Shown piece after piece: positions 21,930 to 32,405 of a stretch of DNA of 64,000 nucleotides. The DNA lies in assembly GCA_026122225.1 (NCBI GenBank), contig JANEZZ010000523.1, positions 186,001 through 250,000 on the forward strand. Direction: 5' to 3'. The notes under the pieces were generated by a model. It had not been told where the DNA came from. It worked only from the letters and a program-made list of their open reading frames with translations, and ran no database searches. The stretch is from Heloderma charlesbogerti. Its lineage: Eukaryota; Chordata; Lepidosauria; Squamata; Helodermatidae. The first letter of the stretch is position 1. Each line of letters begins with the position of its first letter. Made by a program: the position numbers and the translations under genes.

Positions 21930-22688
21930 TAGGGATGTACGAAAGGGACTTACCTTGTCCCGCAGCTTTTTTCGCAGTGGGGGGGAGGCGCTTCGCTTCT
22001 CCCCCCAAAGTTCATGCGAGGGTGGGGAGGCTTCCCGCCTCGCCCGGAAGAAATTCAGGCCGGGCAAGAGGCGCCCCATCCCTCGCCAGTGCAAGTCAGG
22101 CCGGGTAGAAGTGCCCCGTCTACCCGGCCGCGAAAAAAAACAAACAAACACCCCCATGATAGGCTATGTAACGATTAACGTAGCCTATCACGGCTAGATT
22201 TGCAAAGTCAGCGTTGCCCTTATTTTTGCCGTAGTCTACGTAAATCTTTACGTAGACTACAGGGACCAAATAAGGAACGCAAATGGCGGCTCCATATAGG
22301 GGCCGCCATTTGTGTACACGCTTTTTTTTTTTCAAAGTCACCCGTGATAGGCTATGTGACGATTAACGTAGCCTATCACGGCTGACTTTGCAAATCTACC
22401 CGTGATAGGCCACGTTAATCGTTACATAGCCTATCATGGGGGTGTTTTTTTTAAAAAACTTTACTTGTAATGGCGGCAGCGGCAGCCAGTCAAAAGACCG
22501 GCTGCCGCCCCCGCCCCTGACGAAGACCCGACGAACCGCCGCCGGGACCCGCCGCCGGGAGGGACATTCGTGAAAGGTAAGTCCCATCCCGGGGGGGGGT
22601 GTGGAGAATTTCACCGCCGATTTCGGGGGCCGAATGCATTGGCACTCGGCCACCCGAAGTTTCGGGGAGAAATTCTCCCCCATCCCTA
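21930..22688 (-). mobile_element. Palindrome-rich non-autonomous hAT, copy D
   Basis: Inserted in BovB 1, 144 bp after copy C, in the opposite orientation (short end left). Ends TAGGGATGTACGAAAGGGAC and GAAATTCTCCCCCATCCCTA. Perfect duplications AAAACAAC (21922-21929, 22689-22696). The empty site can be read in the second BovB near 52840-52860, which confirms the boundaries apart from small substitutions. Confidence 0.93.
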
Positions 22689-22696
22689 AAAACAAC

Positions 22697-25219
22697 TGAA
22701 TGGGAAAGACTAGAGATCTCTTCAAGAAAATCGGAGATCTCAAGGGAACGTTTTGTGCAAAGATGGGCATGATAAAGGACAAAGAAGGCAGGGACCTAAC
22801 AGAAGCAGATGAGATTAAGAAGAGGTGGAAAGAATACACAGAAGAACGATACAGGAAAGATCTGAATGTCCCTGATAGCCATGATAGTGCGGTCACTGAA
22901 CTTGAGCCAGACATCCTAGGGAGTGAAGTCAAGTGGGCCTTAGGAAGCATTAGTAACAACAAAGCTAGCGGAGATGACAGTCTTCCAGCTGAGCTATTTA
23001 AAATCCTAAAAGATGATGCTGTTAAAGTGCTGCACTCAATATGCCAACAAATTTGGAACACTCAACAGTGGCCACAAGACTGGAAAAGGTTAGTTTACCT
23101 TCCAATTCCAAAGATGGACAACACCAAAGCGTGTTCAAACTACCGTACAATTGCGCTCATTTCACATGCCAGCAAGGTTATGCTCAAAATCCTACAAGCT
23201 AGGCTTCAGCAGTATGTGAACCAACAACTAACAGAAGTACAAGCTGAGTTTTGAAGAGGCAGAGGAACTAGAGATCAAATCGCCAACTTTCGCTGGATCA
23301 TGGAGAAAGCAAGAGAATTCCAGAAAAACCTCTATTTCTGCTTCATTGACTACGCTAAAGCCTTTGATTTGATTGTGTGGATCACAACAAACTGTGGCAA
23401 ATTCTGAAAGAGATGGGGGTACCAGACCACCTTACCTGTCTCCTGAGAAACCTGTACGAGGGTCAAGAAGCAACAGTAAGAACCAGACATGGAACAACCG
23501 ATTGGTTCAAAATTGGGAAAGGAGTACGACAAGGCTGCAGATTCTCGCCCTGCTTATTTAACTTATATGCAGAGTACATCATGAGAAATGCCAGGTTGGA
23601 TGAATCACAGGTCGGAATTAAGATTGCCAGGAGAATTATCAACAACCTCAGATACGCAGACGATACCACCCTAATGGCAGAAAGCAAAGAGGATCTAAAG
23701 AGCCTCTTGTTGAGGATAAAGAGGAGAGTGCAAAAGTAGGGATGGACGAAAGTCCCTTACCTGGTCCCACAGCTTGCTTTGCGGTGGGGGGGAGGGGCTC
23801 CATCCCTCCCCCTGAAATTCTGGGCGGGGGGGAGGCATCCCATCCCTCCCCGGCGAAATTCTGGCTGGGGGCAAGGCGCCCCATCCCTCCGGCTGAAATT
23901 CTGGCCGGGGGGGAGGCGCCCTGTCCCTCCGGCTGTGAATCTCGTCTCCTGCCGGGATGCAAATGACGGCGGCCGTAGCTGCCGCTGTTTGCATACCTGC
24001 AGTCAGCCGTGATAGGCTACGTAAATGTTTACGTAGCCTATCACGGCTGACTTTGGGGGGAAAAAAAGCACGTACGCAAATGGCGTAATGTCTACGTAGA
24101 CTACACGTGCCCAAATAAGGAACGCAAATGGCGGTGCCCATGGGTGCCGCCATTTGCATACGCGCTTCCCCCCCCAAAGTCAGCCGTGATAGGCTACATA
24201 AATATTTACGTAGCCTATCATGGTGTTTTTTGAAAATCTAGCTGTGATAGGCTATGTAAATCTTTACGTAGCCTATCACATTTGTTGTTGTTGTTGTTTT
24301 TTACTTGGAAATGGTGGTGGCGGCAGCCAGTCGGAAGACCGGCCGCCAAACCGCCGCCGAACCACTGCCGGGAGCTGCCGCCGCCAAGGACATTCGACAA
24401 AGGTAAGTCCCATCCCGGTGGGGTGGCGGGGGGGGTGGCGGACCGTTTCTCCACCAATTTCGGGGGCCCAATGCATTGGCATTCGGCCTCCCGGAGATTC
24501 GTGGAGAAATTCTCCGACATCCCTATGCAAAAGCTGGTTTGAAACTCAACATTAAAAATGCTAAGATCATGGCATCTGGCCCCATCACTTCCTGGCATAT
24601 GGAAGGGGAAGAAATGGAAGCAGTGACAGATTTTATTTTCTTGGGCTCCAAGATCACCGCAGACGGTGACTGTAGCCCTGAAATTAAAAGATGCTTGCTC
24701 CTTGGGAGGAAAGCTATGGCAAACCTAGACAACATAGTAAGAAGCGGAGACATCACCTTGCCGACAAAGGTCCGTCTAATCAAAGCTATGGTTTTCCCAG
24801 TAGCAACGTATGGCTGTGAGAGCTGGACTCTAAGGAAGGCTGAGCGCCGAAGAATTGATGCTTTCCAACTGTGGTGCTGGAGAAGACTCTTATGAGTCCC
24901 CTGGACTGCAAGGAGGTCAAATCAGTCCATCCTAAAGGAAATCAACCCTGAGTGCTCATTGGAAGAACAGATACTGAAGCTGAAGCTCCAATATTTTGGC
25001 CACCTAATGCGAAGAGAAAACTCCCTGGAAAAGACCCTGATGCTGGGAAAGACTGAAGGCAAAAGGAGAAGGGGATGGCAGAGGATGAGTTGGCTAGATA
25101 GCATCACTGATGCAATGAATATGAACTTGAGCACACTCGGGGAGAGAGCGGAGGACAGGAAGGCCTGGCGTGCTATGGTCCATGGGGTCATGAAGAGTCG
25201 GACACGACTGAACGACTGA
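22697..25219 (+). pseudogene. BovB 1 reverse transcriptase and C-terminus, broken
   Basis: The RT is read in several frames: DLFKKIGDLKGTFCAKMG and LGSISNNKASGDDSLPAELF at 22700-23250, GVRQGCRFSPCLFNLYAEYI near 23530, and the YADD site at 23653-23664. hAT copy E then splits it at 23737. After 24534 it reads LKLNIKNAKIMASGPITSWH, TYGCESWTLRKAERRRIDAF and, in a shifted frame from 24959, LKLQYFGHLMRREN to the end. Stops near 23254 and 24893 and at least two frameshifts are present. The enzyme would have primed reverse transcription at the nicked target. Confidence 0.88.
23737..24525 (-). mobile_element. Palindrome-rich non-autonomous hAT, copy E
   Basis: Inserted in the BovB 1 RT. Short end left: TAGGGATGGACGAAAGTCCC; long end right: GAAATTCTCCGACATCCCTA. 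Perfect duplications TGCAAAAG (23729-23736, 24526-24533). One of its palindromes is collapsed to GTCTACGTAGAC near 24091, apparently by loss of the central A/T bases. The second BovB (about 53880) shows the empty site. Confidence 0.93.
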
Positions 25220-25239
25220 ACAACAGCAGTGTTTTTGCT

Positions 25240-25325
25240 ATCTCTCTGATGGGTTTATTTTGCTTCCTCAGCCTAATGATGGCTTCCTTCACTCGCATGG
25301 ACACCTCTTTGGACCTCATGTTGGG
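25240..25325 (-). pseudogene. Tc1-type transposase, N-terminal fragment
   Basis: From an ATG near 25318 on the - strand the frame reads MRSKEVSMRVKEAIIRLRKQ and then NKPIREIAK. This is the first helix-turn-helix of the DNA-binding domain of Tc1-family transposases. BovB 1 is inserted directly after it; the next residues (WNILKKKELTG) appear at about 19530-19590. Confidence 0.85.
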
Positions 25326-25731
25326 AGTTCCAGTGAACAGCTACCAAATGCAAATGTAACACTCAGAACCACCTCCAGGCCTTTTATCTGCTTAATTGGT
25401 TATGGGGTACCCAGGAAACAGGCCACACCTGGCCATACAGCTGCTTGTCAGCCACTCGTTCCGTTGCTTATGCGCCACCAACAATGGGAGTGTGTGTATG
25501 CCACTGGCTGTACTTCCTGACTGGTTAGTGCCCCACTTTTGTCAACCCCCTTGAATTACAGCTGAAAGTCCTGACTACGCTCCCGTCTGGGTGTGTTTCC
25601 TTTCAACTTCAATGTGGTGATGTACAGAGGCCAACTGCCAAAACAGTTATCCTTGTTCCAATATTTCTGGCACTGACTGTATCTAAAACAACAGAGACAC
25701 TTACCAAAGAACAATTGACAGAATTGACTGG

Positions 25732-26110
25732 GCATGTTTAGCCTTGAGAAGAGAAGACTGAGGGGAGATATAATAGCACTCTTCAAGTACTTGAAAGGTT
25801 GTCACAGAGAAGAAGGCCGGAATCTCTTCTTGATCATCCCAGAGTGCAGGACACGGAATAATGGGCTCAAGTTACAGGAAGCCAGATTCCGGCTGAACAT
25901 CAGGAAAAACTTCCTGACTGTAAGAGCAATACGACAATGGAACCAATTACCTGGGGAGGTGGTGGACTCTCCCACACTGGAGGCCTTCAAGACGAGGCTG
26001 GACAGCCATTTGTCAGGGATGCTCTGACTTGGATTCCTGCATTGAGCAGGGGGTTGGACTCGATGGCCTTGTAGGCCCCTTCCAACCCTACTATTCTATG
26101 ATTCTATGAT
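25732..26110 (+). mobile_element. CR1 LINE, 3' end
   Basis: The frame encodes the CR1 C-terminus: FSLEKRRLRGDIIALFKYLK, GLKLQEARFRLNIRKNFLT, then RQWNQLPGEVVDSPTLEAFK. It is followed by the short 3' UTR and two ATTCTATG terminal repeats. It starts about 50 bp after the Tc1 end and is 5'-truncated, as most CR1 copies are. Confidence 0.92.
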
Positions 26111-26309
26111 ATAAAGAACATCTTCTGCACAGAGGATATTTTCCACATGTCATTGATTGCAGCGTCTACTGGGCATCCATCTTATTTAGAGAAACACTTC
26201 TCCATGAAAGTGAGGTGTCAATCCATAAAGAACAACATATCACATTCAGGGTAGATTTCCATCTGGTATCTCCTAATTACCACAGTCAGAAAAAAGCTAC
26301 CCATTGTTA

Positions 26310-26545
26310 GCCAACTCTGAATGTCTTACTAAAGCAATCAGCAAGCCTCCTGTTACAGCATCCCACCAGCCTCCAGATCTATGCAGGCGGGGGATGTCGT
26401 TGCTGTGTAACATGAGTGGGAGGGTGCTGTTGCACTCATGTCCTGCTTGTGCACAGGCAGCTAGTTGACCACTATGCGAACAGGATGCTGGACTAGATGG
26501 ACCCTTGGTCTGATCCAGCATGGCTCTTCTTATGTTCTTATTCAT
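26310..26545 (+). mobile_element. CR1/L3-like LINE tail
   Basis: The block GCTGGACTAGATGGACCCTT, GGTCTGATCCAGCATGGCTC and TTCTTATGTTCTTAT is the widespread amniote CR1/L3-type 3' end. An antisense relative is at about 60975-61180. Confidence 0.7.
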
Positions 26546-26799
26546 ACTACTAGTGAGAGCTGTACCAAAGCCACCAATCAGCAATCCTGGATCACTCCTG
26601 TTTACCTTAGGGAAACAGTTACTTTCAAGAACACTGGCAGAACTTACTGCATCAAATAAAACATCACCTGCAGGTCTTGCAATATCATTTACATCACTGA
26701 ATGCAAATGTCCAGGATGCTATATTCAGGACATGGGAAAAACAGCAACTGACCTACAGTCATGTTTCTGCAGTGTTGAACAAAATAATAATAATGTGTA

Positions 26800-26840
26800 A
26801 TCTTCTCACACACACACACATACACCCCCCCCCCAAATAA
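26800..26840. repeat. Short CA-rich and poly-C stretch
   Basis: A brief (CA)n followed by a run of C. The wider 26545-28160 region is AT-rich and shows no gene. Two sub-regions of it resemble each other (27386-27500 and 27905-28010), as described in the findings. Confidence 0.7.
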
Positions 26841-28169
26841 TCAGTTGCAAAGCACTTCAGATAATTGCAGCCTCTCGGATTTGTCAGTTACTGCAGTAGA
26901 GATGCCATCTTATCCAAGAACACTGGAAACCAAACATCTAGATAAGTAGACTTAAATATATTATATCTTAACACCACATGACCTGGAGATAAATACCTGA
27001 CATCACTCATCATCTATAGCAAATGCAATACTTTGGAATATTCCAACCCCGGTGTTCCATAACTGCCACCTTGGCTACAGTACCATGTGGTTCATATCAG
27101 AGCGTCTGAAAATGGCTGATTGTCTTGCAGCCTTAAATGTATTTGCATTAGCTCAATGGCACAAATTAAAAATGCAAAATGCAAGATTGGGGATTGCATA
27201 CTTGTGAAAGGAAATTACAAAAGCGAGAAGCAGGAATGTTGAATACTTTAGTACATATTCCACCACTTCTCCATAAACTAGTGCGGAGTTCCTTCTAATG
27301 AATAAATAAATAAATGCTAATGAATCAGTAATTACATGGTGCTCAGGCACCTTTGAGTGGGTGCATTGCACAGAGAGTGGCAGTCCTAACTTTATTTAGC
27401 CAAGCCTACATGTTTAGGAACATGTTGTACACAATCATTACTCCAAGCTATTTTAATGTTACTGTCGGGAATATATTCTTTGCAGCAGGTTTTGCTACAT
27501 ATAATTCTGTATGTTCATGACTTCAATAGCCAAAGGTTGAGCTTCTTAAAACTGGAAAAGAGTAGACTGGATATTGATACTTTATAATTATCTCTTAGTG
27601 TGTATGTTTTCTGCACCATTCCACAGCATTCCTGCTGTGAATCCACACAGATTACAAGTGACTCAGGATCTTTAATTCTGGTTGTCCCCGCCAGATGTGC
27701 TTGATTTCTTTTCTATTTCAATGGGGAGGGGGAATACAAAATTGTGCTTTCTTGGCACCATAATTGGGCTTGCTTGGCTTTCTTGGCAACCTCCTATCAA
27801 CCTTTGGAGAAACTTCTTGAGGTGATTGTGGGGTGTGCTTTATGGCATTTTGCATGCCGGATTAATAATAGACCTCAGACATATTCCTGAAAGCAAAGAT
27901 TGAGTTAAACAGGCCTCACAAGTATGGGAAAGCGTTTTAGGACAAAACAATTCATTACTCCATACGATTTTAATATTTCTACCAGGGATGTATGTTTGTA
28001 GCAAGTTCCCCAGTTTTAAGTAGTTCAACATTTAACAGCAGTCAGTGGGGGTTTCAGGACGTGTGGAACAGAGAGTTAAAGGAAGTGGGAAATCGTCAGT
28101 TCCTTGGTTTATTTTTTATTTTTTTTAATCCTTCTATCCTTTCCAAAAACCTGCTGTTATTCCAGTGCT

Positions 28170-28206
28170 CCTATTTGTAGACTGAATTGTTATATGGCTT
28201 TCTCTG

Positions 28207-28255
<49 letters not shown>

Positions 28256-28312
28256 TGTTTATATGTATATATCCCCAGAGAAAGCCGTATAACAATTCAG
28301 TCTACAAATAGG
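28170..28312. repeat. Long inverted repeat with (TA)n centre
   Basis: The 41-bp arms 28170-28210 and 28272-28312 are complementary except for one position (GTTATATGG against GTTATACGG). About 60 bp of mostly (TA)n lies between them. Transcripts or single strands would form a long hairpin. Confidence 0.95.
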
Positions 28313-28329
28313 ATTTTATAGGATTTTGT

Positions 28330-28371
28330 AAGAGAGAGAGAGAGAGATCCAGAGAGAGAGAGAGAGAGAGA

Positions 28372-28410
<39 letters not shown>
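28330..28410. repeat. (AG)n and (TA)n microsatellites
   Basis: Two (AG)n runs (about 28330-28372) are followed directly by (TA)n to about 28408, ending in GCATGC. It lies just downstream of the inverted repeat above. Confidence 0.95.
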
Positions 28411-28412
<2 letters not shown>

Positions 28413-29097
28413 TGCTTTAGACACAACGGAACTGGACTGTTCTCGGGATGCTCCAAAGCTAGGATTGGAATACTTCGCCATAGCTTCAGACAAAGTGCGA
28501 GTCCTCTCTCTCTCTCCCCTTCCCCCTCCCTCCGAGGCTCTAGGCAAGACCTCCTCTGAGCTCTTCCTTCTCACTCTTGTGCAGTAGCCATTCATACTTA
28601 TTTATCAGAGTCCAGCATTGTTTTCTGCTGCTAGATTATCCTCACTAGTGCTTTTCAGATGACATATCTACATTCAGTGAAAGTGTGGCAGGTGCGAGCA
28701 GAAGCAACTTGGGTTTTTAGCCATCTTGATTGGCCAAATGCAAACTTGGGAAATGCTTCTGTGTCTTGAAGGGTTGCACTTAAAGAGGTCCGGGTACCAT
28801 TTTTACCCCCTACCCACTCAGTGGGCTGCATTCTTGCAGAGTGACCCACAGAATTCTGCAGGCTGGCAACAAAAAATGAATAAATAGAGAATTTGCTGCC
28901 AATTTTCAGTGGCAAATGGCTACAGAATGCTAAAATGGCCAGATTTAGCTTGTAACCAAACCACATTGGGCCACTGTACCATTCTATGGTGTTTTGCCAC
29001 TACTTTTCATTGGAAAATTAACTGCTTTTTGCTGCTACCATGAAGTTTGGTTGCGCGGTGGCAGGGGCTGCATGTCCGCCATGCACTGCGTGTTGCC

Positions 29098-29290
29098 CAC
29101 TTCTGGTACCATGAGTAGCATGTCGGACTTTGGCTGAAGAAGCCTGGATTCACATTGCTCATCATGAAGTTCACTGGGTGACCTTGGGCCACTCACAATT
29201 TGAATCTTACCTACCTCACAGGATTATTGTGAGTATAAAGTAGGCTACCTTGACTCAATAGGGGAAGGGTGAGATACAAATGTGAACAAC
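29098..29290 (+). mobile_element. Sauria-type SINE, diverged
   Basis: The body blocks GAAGTTCACTGGGTGACCTT, GGGCCACTCAC and CTACCTCACAGGATTATTGT are recognisable. The head and the GGAGGAGGACCATGT block are poorly kept. It is older than the copy at 34617-34862. Confidence 0.6.
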
Positions 29291-29489
29291 ATTAAAGCAT
29301 CGTGTTGTGCCATTTCACATGCTGGTGAGGCTCACCTTAAACACTTTATAGGACAATTTGTGATTTACTAACATACCTTCAGTATAAAGAACAGACCCAT
29401 TTGTGTCTTTTAAATAGCACAGGAAAGGCCCTTTGCAGCTAAATGACTGAATACAGCACACAGCAGGTGGTGTTGAGAGGGATGAAGAA

Positions 29490-29600
29490 CCTGTAGCCTT
29501 CAGGATATTGTTGAACTACTGTTCCCATTATCCCTCACCATTGGCTAGTCTGGCTGGGGCTGGTGGGGCTGGAGTCCAAAAACAACTGGAGGGCCACCAG
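29490..29600. mobile_element. Foldback MITE fragment (39252-type)
   Basis: The blocks TTGAACTACTGTTCCCATTA, GGCTGGGGCTGG and CAACTGGAGGGCCA correspond to the family whose clean copy is at 39252-39398. Confidence 0.5.
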
Positions 29601-30267
29601 TTCATCAGTCCTGGAGTACAGTATGGGCCTGAGGTAGGCAGAAGAGCAGGCAGTGATCCTGAGTATGAAAATGGAGGCATACCAGGCATGTCCAACTTTT
29701 AATCTCTGCAGTGTTGGAAAATATTAGGATACGGTAAGTCTGGCAGAATAGGTCACGCTGGAAGCCCACTGTGCATTTCAGCAGCAGCGGTCGATCTCAC
29801 CCCACCCACTTTCTTGGTTTACTATCCAGCCTAAGCAACAGGCTGCTGAAATCAGAAAGTTAGATGGAAGTTAAACATTGGCAGAAGGAGTAGGGCAAAG
29901 GGGAAAAATCATTTCCAAGACACATAGGCGCATTCTTTCCCATCTAAAAACAGAGGAAGAATCACCAGCTTTTAAAGAAGAAGTCCTCTGGTACCCAGAA
30001 GGACAGAGCTATTAGGTGGTATGACAGTAGTCCTATGGGGAGTCACCTGGGAATAAACTCCATTGAACTTGTTATCATTTACTGTTACCATTTAAACCTC
30101 TAGCTTGAAGTAGGAACTTCATCCCCCAAAAAGGAAAGAAATATCCAGCCTCTGCTTGATTATTTTCCTCATTCTCTGTCTTCCTGTATGCCAAGGGTGC
30201 AGATTGCAGAAACTTTTTGGTCCTGAGGGCCACGTCAGGTAATTGCTCAGGCGGCAGGGGCCACATA

Positions 30268-30338
30268 TGTGTGCACACACACACACACAGGACGCACACA
30301 CCACTTACACACCATTCACACACAGACAGCTCTCTCTT

Positions 30339-30380
<42 letters not shown>

Positions 30381-30415
30381 CCACTCACACACATTCCCAA
30401 ATCACTCACACACCA
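30268..30415. repeat. (CA)n / (TC)n compound microsatellite
   Basis: A (CA)n run at about 30272-30290, an (TC)n run at about 30332-30358 and a second (CA)n at 30358-30382, with ACTCACACA-type words to 30415. Any reading frames through it (His/Thr-rich) are artefacts of the repeat. Confidence 0.95.
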
Positions 30416-30916
30416 CACTACCCTGATCCACCCCACAAAAGGAAAAGAAACATTCTAGGATCCTGCCATAGAAACCTTATTCCTAGAGTGTCCCCAGAGC
30501 ATCTACGGAAGCTGACATGAACTTTCAAGCCCTGCTTCCTAGGATGCTCAAGGAATGAGGCTTCTATCGCAGGAACCATAGAGCCTATTCCTAGAGTGTT
30601 TTTTCTTCTTTCCCCCCTTTTTCCAGTGGCTGCAGATGCTGGAGTCTGGAGGCCAACAGACAAGGCTTGGGGGATGCACTTTTTGTGCCCCGTTCTATGC
30701 TAATCTGCTGCAAAGAGAAGTAAACCCCGAAAGCTCTGTTATCACCTCATTGGGCCGATCTAAATTGCGCCCGCCATCGCAATGAATTCGGTGTCCCGTC
30801 GGGTTAAACACTCTCGCATTAAAACGTGATTATTCACACTCACCCATTTTCCCCGTTGCAGTGCTTCATTGAATGCGCGAGCTCAGTTCACATTCGAGCG
30901 CTGTGCTGTTTTCCTG

Positions 30917-30974
30917 CATGTGCTTGTCTGATCTCTGATGCTAAGCAGGGTCAGCCCCGGTCAGTAGTTGGATG
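30917..30974 (+). mobile_element. 5S rRNA-derived repeat, sense fragment
   Basis: TGCTTGTCTGATCTCTGATG, CTAAGCAGGGTCAGCCC and GTCAGTAGTTGGATG follow the order of vertebrate 5S rRNA, including the internal promoter box A region (AAGCTAAGCAGG-like) and the start of box C (TTGGATGGGAGA). It is cut off exactly by the start of hAT copy F. This is a 5S-derived SINE or pseudogene, not a working rRNA gene. Confidence 0.75.
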
Positions 30975-31195
30975 TAGGGATGTCAAAGAATTCCGCCACA
31001 GATCTCGGTGAGGCCGAATGGCAGTGCATTCGGCTCCCTGAAATCTGTGGCAGAACGAAGCCCCCCACCCCCACCCCGCAAAAGGCATGCGAAATGGGAC
31101 ACTTACCTGGTGCCGTTCACGCTGCTTTGCGAATGGCGGCCGCGTCTGTGGCCGCCATTCACTTCCCTATTTTTGCCGTGATAGGCTATGTATAT
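30975..31195 (+). mobile_element. Palindrome-rich non-autonomous hAT, copy F, truncated
   Basis: The long end is present (TAGGGATGTCAAAGAATTCC, a hairpin around GAATGGCAGTGCATTCGG, and ACTTACC at about 31104). The copy breaks off in the first palindrome (GTGATAGGCTATGTATATA), directly against an antisense 5S-like segment. The short end and target duplication are missing. Confidence 0.82.
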
Positions 31196-31220
31196 ACTTA
31201 GCTTCGAAGATCATGCCTGA
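31196..31220 (-). mobile_element. 5S rRNA-derived repeat, short antisense fragment
   Basis: ACTTAGCTTCGAAGATCATG is the reverse complement of the 5S box A region and its 5' flank. It joins hAT F with no spacer. Two similar A-rich segments (CCTGAATTAGAAAAAA and GCCTTAATTTAAAAAA, each followed by ACATC) follow to 31290. Confidence 0.55.
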
Positions 31221-31357
31221 ATTAGAAAAAAAAACATCGCAGAGAAGCCCCGATTCTGTGAGGATAATGCCTTAATTTAAAAAAAAACATCCGGAGCGGG
31301 GGATAGGAGGGGGTAAAACTTAATCTCATTTGAAGGGATAGAAAAACCCCCTGCTCA

Positions 31358-31446
31358 GTGCAGGAAGCCTGATTCCCAGGCAGTCACCCATCCAACTACT
31401 GACAGGGGCTGACGCTACTTAGCTTCCAAGATCAGACAAGCATGTG
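31358..31446 (-). mobile_element. 5S rRNA-derived repeat, antisense copy
   Basis: Read on the - strand it is CATGCTTGTCTGATCTTGGA, AGCTAAGTAGCGTCAGCCCC, GTCAGTAGTTGGATGGGTGA and CTGCCTGGGAATCAGGC. This is a close match to 5S rRNA from about nucleotide 28 to 110, with both boxes A and C. It forms an inverted pair with 30917-30974. Confidence 0.8.
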
Positions 31447-32359
31447 CATATCCAGCCCTTTGCTTGTTGCTAAGGAAATGGGGGCTGCTGAGGAAGCTAT
31501 GCGATGAGTAGCCGGAAGAAGACATGGGGCCATCGAGAGCTGTGATCGGACAGGAGGGAAATACAAACACCGCCGCATATGGACAGGCAGGGGAGGGGAC
31601 TACGACTGGATACGGTAGCGGTGGAAAATCAGAGCACATTAAGGGGAAATACCAGGATATCAGGGTATTGAAAGCAGGAGCACGGAAGTGGGAAATTCCG
31701 GTTCCAATTCAAGGCGGCTACTGCATACTGTGAAAGGCGGGTGGTGAAACCTCATTGGAAGCGAAAAAAGGCGGTAAGTGTAGATCCAGCCATTCACTTG
31801 CCAGAGCATGGAGGTTCTATCAGTTACCCTGACACTCAGGCTGATAATGCCATTGCTACTTCTTTGAAAATACTGGTTGGCAGACAAAACGAAAGAACCA
31901 GTAGGGGAAGAAGAGGAGGTTCTGCTCCCCTTTGTGCACACAAGAGGGAAGAACTGGGATGTTCTTGTTTACAGAAGGAGCAGAATATTCTTTTCCCTGC
32001 TACCTTGCTAGGTAATTAAGAGTAAGCCCTGGAGTCCAGTCCAAGATCCTTTGTAATATTTACCCTTTAGCAAGGGTAGAAAATGCCATGTACCTTTGCT
32101 TCACAATCTATCCTAATATGGATTCTCTGAGATAGCTCAGGATGCCCAAGGACTTGCAATATAAGACGTTTTCTAGCATCACAAATTTCTAACATATGCA
32201 AAATCATTCTCTGAAACACTCTTCTCTAAACTCCTGTTATACCTTCACAGACTCAGTCCTGTATTTGTTGGACTGTTGCCTGTTATTGCATTGCTTCTGT
32301 GACTTTCTGTCTTTCATCTGGATATCATAGGAACTCAAACACTTGGTCTTCCTAGTCAC

Positions 32360-32405
32360 TTTTAAACACACACGTGCACACGCGCGCACACACACACACA
32401 CCCCG
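32360..32405. repeat. (CA)n microsatellite
   Basis: ACACACGTGCACACGCGCGC followed by (CA)n. Neighbouring sequence 31460-32730 has no gene that I can support. Confidence 0.95.

Larger units (their letters stand above)
19597..25229 (+). mobile_element. RTE-BovB LINE, near full length, interrupted by three hATs
   Basis: It is flanked by the 10-bp duplication TGTTTTTGCT (19587-19596 and 25230-25239), which is Tc1 sequence. It begins with TTCATGGATCACTGCCTTGT and ends GAACGACTGAACAACAGCAG (the BovB-type GTCGGACACGACTGA tail). Subtracting hATs C, D and E and their duplicated sites leaves about 3.2 kb, the same as the uninterrupted copy at 51381-54576. BovB is well known in squamates and in ruminants, where it arrived by horizontal transfer. 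Frameshifts and stops disable this copy independently of the insertions. Confidence 0.95.
17521..25679 (-). mobile_element. Tc1/mariner DNA transposon, host of a nested transposon cluster
   Basis: Terminal inverted repeats CAGTCAGGGCCAGAAATATT at the left and, on the other strand, CAGTCAGTGCCAGAAATATT at the right are each flanked by TA. After subtracting the insertions at 18647-19503 and 19597-25229 and their duplicated target sites, about 1.65 kb remains, the usual length of a Tc1-type element. The transposase is on the - strand: its N-terminus lies at the far right (about 25240-25321) and the rest lies left of the insertions. Confidence 0.92.

Noticed and set aside
30217..30426. His/Thr-rich reading frames
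   Set aside because: They are translations of (CA)n and (TC)n microsatellites.
31358..31446. A functional 5S rRNA gene on the - strand
   Set aside because: The 5' 25-30 nucleotides and the 3' end of 5S are missing and several bases differ; it fits a 5S-derived repeat.
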